Positions 54,931-64,000 of a stretch of 64,000 nucleotides of DNA are shown piece after piece. The notes below the pieces were generated by a model that had not been told where the DNA came from, ran no database searches, and worked only from the letters and a program-made list of their open reading frames with translations. Each line of letters starts with the position of its first letter. Positions within the stretch are counted from its first letter, which is position 1. The stretch lies in NCBI GenBank assembly GCA_028571685.1, contig CM053142.1, positions 124,860,796 to 124,924,795 on the forward strand. The letters run 5' to 3'. Origin of the DNA: Heterohyrax brucei. Its lineage: Eukaryota > Chordata > Mammalia > Hyracoidea > Procaviidae. Both the position numbers and the translations under genes were made by a program.

Positions 54931-56433
54931 AAGACAACAATGAGATACCATCTCACCCCAACAAGATTGGCCATGATCCAGAAAACACAAAACAACAAAT
55001 GCTGGAGAGGCCGTGGAGAAAGTGGAACCCTCCTACACTGTTGGTGGGGTTGCAAAATGGTCCAGCCTCTTTGGAAGGCAATCTGGTGCTTCCTTAAAAT
55101 AATGGATATTGATATACCATTTGACCCAGTAATTCCACTACTTGGACTATATCCTACAGATTCAAGGCCTTTCACACCAATGGTCACATGCACCAGAATG
55201 TTTACCGCAGCACAGTCCACGATAGCAAAAAGATGGAATCAACCCAGATGCCCAACAATAGAAGAATGGATAGGTAAACTATGGTACATATACTCAATGG
55301 AGCATTACGCAATGATAAAGAATAACGATGATTCCAGGAAACATCTCCTAACCTGGTTTCAACTGGAAGACATTATGTTGAGTGAAAGTAGTCAGCGACA
55401 AAGGGACAAATACTGTATGAGACCTCTACGATAAGACCTCAAAAATAGACTTGTGTATAGAAGAAAAGACTCTTTGACAGCTGCAAGGGAGGGTAGGGAG
55501 AGGTAGGGGGGAGGGTTTAGTTTAGATAGTTACTAGAAATCTAGTTGGGAGAAAGCGGTGATAGCACACATTAGAAACAAGAACAACATTAAGTTGACTT
55601 CAGCATAACTTGAGTAGTCCTTCCATCTTAACTCAATACTGCAAGGATAGAGTAGCTGGGGCAGGGGGTGGGGGACCATGCTCTTAGGTGAATTCCAGGC
55701 CAATTGGCACAACTAGCATTTTGCTAAGAGAGCTCTCTGCACCCCACATTGGTGAGTGTGTCTGGGGTCTTAAAAGCTGCCAAGCTGCCATCCGAGGACA
55801 CAGCAAATGGTCCCAACTCAGCAGGAACGGATGCTCACCAAGGGCCAAAATGACATGTGGTAAAGACAACCAAGAAGACAGAGAGACCCACAAGAGTGGG
55901 TGCCTACATTGACTTGGGACTGGAAGAACTGGATGGTGCCTGGCCACCACCAGTGATAGCCATGATGGAGCTCACAGAGAGGAGTCTCACTGGCAACACA
56001 AGAAGAAAAAGGGGTGCATCATGAGATCTCCACTAAAAGACCTCAATTGATGGTCCAGCGGTTTTGGGGTTCCTCTGAGAGCATGGTCCCCGGCCCTGAT
56101 GCTGCCCTTTCCCATAAATTATAACAAAGGTCCACTCTTTGGACAGGAATGGATTGGACTTGGCAATGCAGAGTGACCATATATTGGAAGCACTTTGTGG
56201 TTATAAACATCTACAGGATTTCATCTTGCTGACCTCTGGCTGGAGGAAGGGGAGTGGGTGGAGAGCAGGGGAAAGGAGGTTGTTGGGAGGATGAGACATG
56301 TATGGAGCAGAGAGGAATAGTGTGCAGTCACCGGACAGGGAGAGCAGTGGAAGCTGCATATAGGTGGGCATGTAAATTTATACGTGAATGTACATTTTCA
56401 CTCAGTTATGCTAAATTAAAAAAAAAAAAAAAA
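54931..56433 (+). mobile_element. 5'-truncated L1 with target duplication
   Basis: Contains the ORF2 C-terminus (54940-55434), a long G-rich 3' UTR and a poly(A) tail of about 17. AGAGGGCTG occurs immediately before (54922-54930) and after (56434-56442), a 9-bp target duplication. A typical TPRT insertion. Confidence 0.9.
54940..55434 (+). pseudogene. L1 ORF2 C-terminal fragment
   Basis: One open frame of about 164 codons covering the last part of L1 ORF2: '[19 protein letters not shown]' (cysteine-rich segment), '[14 protein letters not shown]', '[19 protein letters not shown]' and '[14 protein letters not shown]'. ORF2 supplies endonuclease and reverse transcriptase, but neither domain is present here because of 5' truncation. 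The upstream ATG is fortuitous. The uninterrupted frame suggests a fairly young copy. Confidence 0.85.
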
Positions 56434-56442
56434 AGAGGGCTG

Positions 56443-56850
56443 GCTGCCACTTACCTTAAATTCTTAGTAACAAAGTACCACAAAGTAGGTGGATTTAAAG
56501 AATAGGAATTTATTGTTTCCCAGTTCTGGAGGACAGGAGTCCAAATTCAGGGCATTAAAACTATACCCTTGCTCTGTCAGTGATAGGGAGCAATCCTTTC
56601 TTGTCTCTTTCAGATCCTGGCACATCCATGCACTTCTTGGCTTATACATGGATTCCCACATAGTGTCTTCCCCCTGTATGTGACTACTTCTGTGTCAGTC
56701 CTTCTCTTTTACAAGACACCACTCTGTAGGAATTAGGATTAGGACTCACCCTACTCCCGTATGACTTAACAGATATATCTGCAAAGAAAAACTCTATTTC
56801 TGCAAACAGTATCACATTCACTGGGGGGGAAGTTGGGACTTCAGCCTATC
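56443..56850 (-). mobile_element. MaLR-type LTR
   Basis: 'gtaacaaagtaccacaaagt', 'tttcccagttctggaggaca', 'gactcaccctactcccgtat' and 'ttggg acttcagcc' are the reverse complement of an MLT1/MST-like LTR. Confidence 0.65.
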
Positions 56851-56852
56851 TG

Positions 56853-57555
56853 TCTTAGTTATCTAGCACTGCTATAATACAAATACAAGTGGATAGTTTT
56901 AACGGAAAGAAATTTATTCGCTCACAGTCTAGACGAATAGAAGTCCAAACTCAGGGTGGCAGATCCAGGGGAAGACGTTCTGTCAGCTCTCACAGAAGGT
57001 CCTTGTCATCAATCTTCCCCTGGTCTAGGAGCTTCTCTGTACTGAAACCCCAGGTCCATAGGATGTGCTCTGCTCCCATTTCTGACTTCTTGGTGGTATA
57101 GTGTCCCTGGAAACACTGGGGCATAGTGGTTAAGTGCTACAGCTGCTAACCAAAAGGTCAGCAGTTCAAATCCACCACGTGCTCCTTGGAAACTCTATGG
57201 GGCAGTTCTTCTCTGTCCTACAGGGTCACTAGGAGTCAGCACAGACTGGACAGCAGTGGGTTTGGTTTTTGCCTTCATAAGGGCCCAGTGTCACTGCTCA
57301 TTTCTTTTATATCTCAAAAGAGACTGGCTTAAGACTCTATCTTGTGGATCTCTTCAACAAAACTGCCACTGATCTATCTTGCAATCAACTCAAAGGCAGG
57401 GGTTGGGTTGAATCTATCTCATTAAGATCACAGTGATACAACTTACAATACATATGGAAATCATATCAGATGACAAAATGGTACACAATTACACTAGGAA
57501 GCATGACTTAATCAAGTTGATGCATATTTTGAGGGGACACAATCCAATCCATGTC
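56853..57555 (-). mobile_element. MaLR-type LTR with SINE inside
   Basis: On the reverse strand it runs from 'tgacatggattggattgtgt' (57555) to the end complementary to 'gtcttagttatctagcactg' (56853). An AfroSINE occupies 57105-57275. Confidence 0.75.
57105..57275 (+). mobile_element. AfroSINE inserted in MaLR LTR
   Basis: 'ggaaacactggggcatagtg', 'aaggtcagcagttcaaatcc', 'gcagttcttctctgtcctac', ending 'agtgggtttggtttttgcc'. Confidence 0.92.
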
Positions 57556-58959
57556 AAATCTTTTTAGACACAGACACAATTTCAATCTGTAACACCACTT
57601 AATAGGAATACCACAGAAAAGACCGGTAAGATTTTGACACCTTAATGTTGGACATTATATAAGTGTCAATAACTCGTTTCTAAATTGTGCCCAGCTGCCT
57701 GCAGGCACCAAGTTTGATGATGTAACCACCACCTACTATATTTTAGCACTTATCCACATGCTATGGCTTTCCTTTAGCACAATATCAGCACAAGCTTGAG
57801 TCAGTCCTTATGGATGACTTAGGTAAAAAATTTTAAGTTCTTTTTGCTCCTATAAATACACGGTTGCCTGGTTTATTTGTCGAAGTCTCTTATCTCAGAA
57901 ACAGGTATTTGGTGCTCCCTAATCTAGACTATATATGATTTGCTCTGATTAGAAATACAGTCTATGCTGAATCTGTGATAACCATTCTGCATGCATTTTC
58001 TTGACACAGTATTTTTAAATCTTGGCATTATCTTCCTTTTAGGATTTAACATACTGTGTGAGCAACCTGCTATTAACGGCTAGTCTCCTGGCCACTATGC
58101 CCACAGATGCACTGGGCCCATCTGCAATGTTTTCTGGTTACAGAACACAGACAAGAGATACTATTAACACATTCTCACTGCCGTGAACCACAAACTGGCT
58201 ACCCCTCACCTGTGGAGCTGTCATGACTCCAGAGAGGGGCCTCATCACCTGCTTCTGTTACTGCCCAAGCCACTTCTCCAACCCAACCCCTCACTAATTG
58301 TTAACAGTATTTTAAGGAGTTTTTAGTGGAAGTTTACACAGCAAATTTGGTTCTTATTCAACAATTTCTACACATACTGTTCAGAGCATCATTGTTCACA
58401 TTTTCCATATCATGTCAAATTCTCATCAGTTCCATTCTGGTTGTTCTAGTTCCATTAGTCTTGCTTACTCACCAACCCTCCACTCCACCCGCAGTCTGAT
58501 CTTTGCCATTGGGTAAATGTTGACCATTTGGTCTCAAGTAGATGACTTCTTTTTCTTAAATATGCAAAAAGAGGCATAGTACTCATGGGTGATAATATTT
58601 ATTTTATGAGCCAACCTGTTATTCAGTTGAAAGGTAACCTCCAGGATTACTTTTCTTGTCTGTGTTTTCCTTTTATGGACTCTCATACCCCCTCACCTTT
58701 GGTCACACCCAACAGTCTGAAATGCCTTCCCTGCCTCTTCCTTCCACCCAGTTGAGCTCTTCTCTCTTCTATGAGGCTCAATCCACAGCTATCTTCTGCC
58801 GCGCGAATATGCCCTCTACTCTTCTAGAATCAAGGCTTCTGACAAAGCTCTTGGATAGTGAATTAATATTACTCAAACAACTAACTTTGCACTTGGCTAC
58901 TGGGAGGTGATCTCTAAGCCTTTCAGATGTCCTGCTTAATACGGGTGTCTTTGTTGGTC
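57556..58959. other. Mostly unassigned, with one 60-bp dispersed repeat
   Basis: The block at about 57685-57740 ('cccagctgcctgcagg', 'aaccaccacctacta') recurs at about 60350-60405; see findings. 58300-58630 looks like an old repeat I cannot name. Confidence 0.4.
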
Positions 58960-59470
58960 TAACAATGTGAATTACAGCTGGGGCTTTGGGTCATGTTATA
59001 TAAGTTTGCTCTCTGAAGGGGCTGGAGACTACAGGTCAGCCACAAGGCAATCAACCATGGCTATGTGACCGAATCTAAAAAAAAGCTCAGGACAATAAGA
59101 CCTTGGGTAAGCTTTCCTGTTACCTATATCCCTATGCCTATACCTATGTCCCTATACCCCTACACCCATGCCCCTGTACCCCTATACCTATACCTATACC
59201 TATACCTTGTACTAGAAGAAGTCAGAGCTGTCCATGAATCCAATGAGAGACAACAAACTGGAGGCTCTGTGTTTGGAAGCTTCCTGGATTCTGCCCCATG
59301 TCGCTCTTCTCTTGGCTGATTTAAATCTGCATCCTTTCACTGCAATAAACATTCATTGTAAGTATAACAGCTTTCAGTAAGTTCTATGAGTCATTCTAGC
59401 AAATGATAGAAACTGAGGTTGGTCTCAGGGACCCCCTATGAAACTTGCCACTGATGTAACAAATGAGGGT
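58960..59470 (+). mobile_element. ERVL-type LTR
   Basis: 'cactgcaataaacattcatt', 'gtataacagctttcagtaag', 'agttctatgagtcattctag', 'ggttggtctcagggaccccc' follow the R/U5 region of ERVL-family LTRs. A hexamer tract lies inside. Confidence 0.6.
59122..59213 (+). repeat. Imperfect CTATAC/CCCTAT hexamer tract
   Basis: About 90 bp of 'cctata', 'ccctat' and 'ctatac' units, purest at the end. A 84-codon frame crossing it is a composition artefact. Confidence 0.85.
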
Positions 59471-60429
59471 GGTCTATGCATGTTGCCAAACTAAAGCAAG
59501 CTGATTCTGCCTGTCACTGCCAGCCCAAATTCAGAGATGGTGTGGAGTTCAATGCTTTATCGGCAGATAGGCAGCAGATCCGGAGGGCAGCAAGACTAGT
59601 TTCTCAAAAAAACTGTCTAATTTCAGTTACATTTCTAGTGGTTTCTATAGCCGGAATTCAAAGGGGTAGGTGTTTGTTACAGAACAAGTTAGCACTCACA
59701 AGATTTTGTTGCATCATAAGGTTTCATTACATCTTATCAAACAGTGTGAATTACCCAAAATTTCATTATCTCTTTCTGAAGTCTTAATCAATTCTACTTC
59801 CTCAGAGATACGGAGAGGAATGCAGACCTGCTAGTCTGCTCTGAGGGTGGTAACTGAGGCAGAAGATGAAATGTAGCTTAATAACCTAAGTGACCTTTGT
59901 TAGGTTCTTACATTTACCACCATGGACAACTCCCATCTTTAGACTTCTTGTCATTTTGCCTCACCACATGGCTCTACGCCCAGAACCTAAACCACCACTG
60001 GGCACAGAACAGGCTATCAATAAATATTTCCTGCATGAATAAATGATTTTTACCTGTTCACCTCTCCCAAAGTTGTAATCTCCTTGATGACAGAAAGCAT
60101 TTTGTTTCAAGGCACTCTACAGTAATAACTAACATCAGTTAAGATTACCATGTGGCAGGCACCTTGCTAAGCATTTTATGTAAAATATTTGCCTTATTTT
60201 TTTCAAAGTGTGAGGTATATACAGTTATGACTATTTTGAGATGAAACAATGGGGGCTTGAAGAATACAGACAAGGTTTGATTAGATTCTGATACTTTGCA
60301 AATCTGTTGTGCTATACTAAGTCAATGACTATGTTCCTAGGTTGTGTCCAGCTGCCTGCAGCTGTAGGCAGCAAATTTGATGGTACAACCACCACCTACT
60401 ACAACGAGTTATTACTAACATAACACGAC
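59471..60429. other. Mostly unassigned, possible L2 end
   Basis: 'gggcacagaacaggctatca' with 'ataaatatttcctgcatgaa' near 60000-60040 resembles an L2 tail; the second copy of the 60-bp dispersed repeat is at 60350-60405. Confidence 0.45.
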
Positions 60430-60510
60430 GTCAAGTGCTTTCCCTAATATCACACAGCTAGGAAGTGTGTGGAACAGAGGTTCAATCCTACATCCCAGAC
60501 CATGGGAGAT
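60430..60510 (+). mobile_element. MIR fragment
   Basis: 'atcacacagctaggaagtgt' and 'gaacagaggttcaatcctac' are MIR 3' words. Confidence 0.65.
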
Positions 60511-60540
60511 CTTTATTGTTTAAAATTTCTTTCTTTTCCT

Positions 60541-62172
60541 TTTTTTAAAATTATTTTTTATTTTTTTATTATGGTTGAATGAAAATGCGCATTCCTATAT
60601 AAATTTGCATGCCCACCTACATGCAGCTCCCACTGCTCTCACTGTCCGGTGACAGCACACTCTTCCTCTCCACTCCATACATGTCTTATCCTCCCAATAA
60701 TCTCCTATCCCCTCCTCTCTACTCAGTCCCCCGCCTCCAGTAAGAGGCCAACAGGATGACATCCTATAGATGCACAGAACCGTAAAGTGCACACATGATG
60801 TGGTCACCCTCTGTTGTGAAGTCCAATCCATTCCTGTCCAAAGAGTTGACCTCCATTATGGTTTATGGACAGGGCAGCATCAGGGCCAGGAGCTATGCTC
60901 CCAGGGGGTACTCCAAGGCCCCTGGACCATCAACTGGAGATTTCAGGGTGTATCCCTTTTGTTCTTGTGTTGCCAGTGAGACTCAACTTGGTGAGCTTCA
61001 TCATGGCTATCACTGGTGGTGACCAGGAACCATCCGGTTGTTCCGGTGACAAGTTGATACAGTCACCCACTGATGTGGGTCTGTCTGTCTTCTGGGTTCT
61101 CTTTCCCCCATGTCGTTTTGGTCCTTGGTAATCATCTATTCCTGCTGAGTTAGGACCATGTGCTGTACCCTCAGATGGCAGCTTGGCAGCTTTTAAGACC
61201 CCAGACACCACTAACCAATGTGGGGTGTAGAAGGCTCCCTCAGCAAAATGCTAGTGGTGCCAAATTCCCCCAATTTGCCCTGAAAGGACGGTCCCCGGCC
61301 CACCACCCCAGCTACTCTGTCTTTGAAATATTAGATTAAGATGGCAGGAGTAATCGCGTTATGTTGGAAGTCAGATAGCCAAGTGCATGTTACGTTGAAG
61401 TCGAGTTAATACTGATCTAATGCCAGATTTCACCCAACCAAATTTCTATCAACTATCTAATCTAAATCCTCCCCCTCTTCACCCTCCCTCCCTCCCTATC
61501 CTTGCAGCCATCAAAAAGTCTTTTCTTCTATGCATGAGTCTGTTTTCAAGTTCTTATTGTAAGGGTCTCATACAGCATTTGTCCTTTTGTCGCTGACTAC
61601 TTTCACTGAGTATAATATCCTACAATTGAAACCAGGTTACGAGATGTTTCCTACAATTATCGCTGTTCTTTATCACTGTATAGTGTTCCATTGAGTGTAT
61701 ATATAATAGTTTACGTATCCATTCCCTTGTTGTTGGGCATCTGGGTTGATTCCATCTTTTTGCTATTGTGGACTGTGCTGCGATAAATATTCATGTGCAT
61801 GTATCAGTTGGTGTGAATGGCTTTGATTCTGTAAGATATATTCTGAGCAGTGGAATTACTCAATCAAACGGTGTATCTATATCCGACTTTTAAAGGAAAC
61901 ACCAGATGGCTTTCCCAAGAGGTGGCACCACTTTGCAATCCTACCAACAGTATAGGAGAGTTTGAATTTCTCTACAGCCTTTCCAGTACTTGTTTTGTGT
62001 TTTTTGGATCATAGCCAACCTTGTTGGGGTGAGACAGTATCTCATTGTAGTTTTGATTTGAATTTCTTTAATAGCTAATGATTGTGAGCATGTCCACTTG
62101 TGTTTTTGGCTGCCTGGGTCTCCTCTTTAGAGAAGTGTCTCTCCATCTCCCTTCCTCATTGCTTAACCCAGA
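60541..62172 (-). mobile_element. L1 3' part (twin-primed element)
   Basis: Reverse-strand L1: poly(A)-side T-rich run at its left, 3' UTR matching the L1 at 55440-56430 in complement (for example 'ctctcactgtccggtgac'), then the ORF2 C-terminus. 'tagctaatgattgtgagcat' and 'tctttagagaagtgtctctc' near 62075-62145 mark its 5' limit in ORF2. Confidence 0.88.
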
Positions 62173-62640
62173 GATGATACCATATTACTTTGAGCAGTTG
62201 ATATTTGACAAAGGCCCTAAGACATTAAGCTGGGGTAAAAACAATCTCTTCAACAAATTGTGTTGGCAAAATTGGATATCCATGTGCAATAAATTGAAAA
62301 AAGACCCATATTTTACACCTTATACAAAAAACCAACTCTAACTGGATAAAAGACCTAAATATCAAATCTAAAATGATAAAGCCACTCCAAGAGAAAGTAG
62401 AAACAACAATGGAAGTTTTAATGCACAATGCAGACAGACTTCAAAATCTGTTGAACACACTACAAACAACAGAAGAGACGACAGATAAATGGGAACTACT
62501 AGGAATCCAACACTTTTGCTCTTCCGAAGACTTTATTAATAGAAGTAAAAGGCCACCTACAAAATGGGACAAAACATTTGGTAGCTATATGTTAGACTGA
62601 TGTCTTATCTCCATAATCTGTAAGGTACTATGAAATATCA
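62173..62640 (+). mobile_element. L1 ORF2 segment, inverted half
   Basis: Forward-strand ORF2 that lies immediately upstream in the family: 'ttgagcagttgatatttgac', 'aaacaatctcttcaacaaat', 'ggataaaagacctaaatatc' and 'cttatctccataatctgtaa'. It ends, in ORF2 order, next to where the reverse segment begins. Confidence 0.88.
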
Positions 62641-62684
62641 GTAAGAAAGGGAAATAATCCAGTTAAGCCTGGCTAGCCCTGGCT

Positions 62685-63479
62685 CTCACGGACGGAAGGT
62701 AAAGGCACCATTTTGACTTTTTTTTCTCTGTCTCGGCCAGCGGGCGGAGCTGGGTCTTGCCTAGCGGCTAGACTCAGACGCGCTGCTGGGGGGATAGACA
62801 GGCGAAATTCTCATATTTTGAAAACCACGCTTAGGACTCTGTTAATCTAGCCACTATGAGCCTTTCGTTTTGTATCTGTGTCAGCGGAGTTTGTACAGAA
62901 TTCCGCAGTCAGTGTGTGGGACACCATGTTGGTACTGAGATTTTAGCGGGACCTAATTCTTAGCCTGGGAGCCAGCAGCTGCAAACAGGACAGTGCTTCT
63001 CCAACAGAAAAGCAGTAATTTTCCCACTGCCACCTACGTTGCAGGTCCTGCAACAGAAGCAGAGGAATCACTACCACTCGGCACCTTTAGCCTCCCTGTC
63101 TGCTGCCTGTGTGGAGGATGCCATCTTGGATACAGTGGCTGCAGCTGGACCTAATTCTTAGCTTGGGAGCCAGAGCCTGCCCACAAGAGAGCACTTTTCT
63201 AACACAAAAACAGTACTTGACGCAGTGTTGCCTAAGGCTAGGCCCTGTCAGCAGAAGCCAACAGGGCAGTAGCATTGCTGTATTCTGAACTAGTTTGTTA
63301 TCATCTGGGGTTGGATATAGTGGCGCTTACTCTGTCAGTTGAGAAGAGGGACCTTTACACCTGAAAATCTAACTGACTTGTGAACTGGTCAGATACCCTT
63401 TGTTTTACATTTTAAGACAGCCTAGAGAAACATTTGCAATCCATCCTCAGAGTACCTCTTCCAGCCTCTACATACTCAC
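62685..63479 (+). mobile_element. L1 5' UTR with tandem monomers
   Basis: GC-richer than its surroundings and directly upstream of ORF1. Two related units of about 198 bp, with 'cctaattcttagc' at 62952 and 63150 and matching flanks ('gggagccag', 'aacaggacag' against 'acaagagag'), and a partial third ('ttggatatagtggc' near 63312). YY1-like 'gccatcttgga' occurs at about 63119. This probably holds the internal promoter. Confidence 0.75.
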
Positions 63480-64000
63480 ATGGGACCCAAAAAGCAACAG
63501 ACACTTGTGGCATATAAGAAATCACCCATGGCTTCAGAAGGTTACCAAACAAAGCAACCAAGGAGTTTTCCAGATGAAGAAACTTTATGAAAGCATCAGG
63601 TAGTGAATACCAAATGATTATATACAGAGTCCTTCTAGACCTTATACAAAATGCAGCAGAACAAAATGAAAAATTAAGCAAGCTGTTCGATCTGATGGAA
63701 CACCAGTACTCTGAAATCCAGCAGATCAAGAAGAAAATCAAAGACATAGAAACTTCCATGCAAAGCCAAGAAAACAGAATGGAACAAATGGAAAGAAGAA
63801 TTTCTGACTTGGAAGACAGAGCTACTGATGCCAGCATCGATGAGCAGAAATCAGTAAAAAGAAACAAGAAAAATGAAGAAACATTAAGAAGCATGTGGGA
63901 CTCTATTAAGAGGAACAACCTTCGATTAATTGGAGTCCCTGAGCAGGGTGAGACATCTGAGAACACAGAGAGTATCACTGCTGAGCTGCTGAAAGAAAAC
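63480..64000 (+). pseudogene. L1 ORF1 (start, with a frameshift; runs off window)
   Basis: ORF1 encodes the L1 RNA-binding, trimeric coiled-coil protein. The likely start at 63480 gives 'MGPKKQQTLVAYKKSP' and stops at 63588-63590. The coiled-coil frame, open from ATG 63587 to the window edge (138 codons), holds heptad-rich 'FDLMEHQYSEIQQIKKKI', 'RMEQMERRISDLEDRA' and the conserved 'IKRNNLRLIGVPE' that begins the RRM-like domain. The two frames differ, so one frameshift lies near 63570-63600, or translation starts internally. ORF2 would be beyond the window. Confidence 0.85.

Noticed and set aside
54219..55220. Reverse-strand frames of 115 and 137 codons
   Set aside because: They lie antisense to an LTR-like repeat and to the L1 ORF2 fragment and have no domain of their own.
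59065..59319. 84-codon frame with Tyr/Leu/Pro repeats
   Set aside because: Produced by the hexamer tract inside an ERVL-type LTR.
63412..63978. 188-codon open frame on the reverse strand
   Set aside because: It is the antisense of the L1 ORF1 coiled-coil region; the forward frame has the conserved L1 motifs.

Overview
This is vertebrate nuclear DNA, most probably from an elephant or a close relative (Paenungulata). The main reason is the many copies of a tRNA-derived SINE of the AfroSINE type: a tRNA-like head, a body with 'ctccttggaaac' and 'ttctactctgtcct', and an RTE-type tail 'gagtcggaatcgactc'. RTE-clade LINE pieces carry the matching tail. Old mammalian repeats (MIR, L2, MER5A, MER20, MLT1-type LTRs) are also present. 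I recognise no host exon, rRNA, tRNA gene or CRISPR array. The window reads as intergenic or intronic DNA built from layered transposon insertions.

Layout. 1-21.4 kb is mostly SINEs, RTE 3' ends, two solo LTRs of one family (10794-11209 and 12335-12816, each with its own 4-bp target duplication) and repeat-poor stretches. 21.4-28.2 kb is a decayed class I (gammaretrovirus-like) ERV with a tRNA-Pro-like primer site, extra inverted LTR pieces near both ends and an RTE LINE fragment inside. 28.2-36.5 kb is repeat-poor sequence followed by an RTE 3' end, a MER5A and a SINE cluster. 36550-41701 is the outstanding feature: a young betaretrovirus-like (class II) provirus with nearly identical 385-bp LTRs, a 6-bp target duplication, an intact 600-codon gag, and large internal deletions that remove protease, reverse transcriptase and the SU/TM junction of a gammaretrovirus-like env. 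It sits inside an AfroSINE. 41.8-54 kb holds MLT1, MIR, L2 and SINE copies and one L1 split by two later insertions. 54-64 kb holds an ERVL-type LTR, a 5'-truncated L1 with target duplication, three inverted-orientation MaLR-type LTRs in the wider region (one at 48.9 kb), a twin-primed (internally inverted) L1, and the 5' end of another L1 with ~198-bp monomers in its 5' UTR, running off the window.

How the parts relate. The RTE LINEs and AfroSINEs share a 3' tail, as expected if RTE enzymes mobilised the SINEs. The betaretroviral copy cannot replicate by itself: it has no RT or protease, and its RNase H lacks one active-site aspartate. Its LTRs, primer site, splice donor, gag, polypurine tract and an in-frame -1 slippage heptamer are still there, so it resembles a non-autonomous passenger. 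I found no new defence or enzymatic system. The most interesting material is the structure of this provirus and the record of transposition mechanisms.
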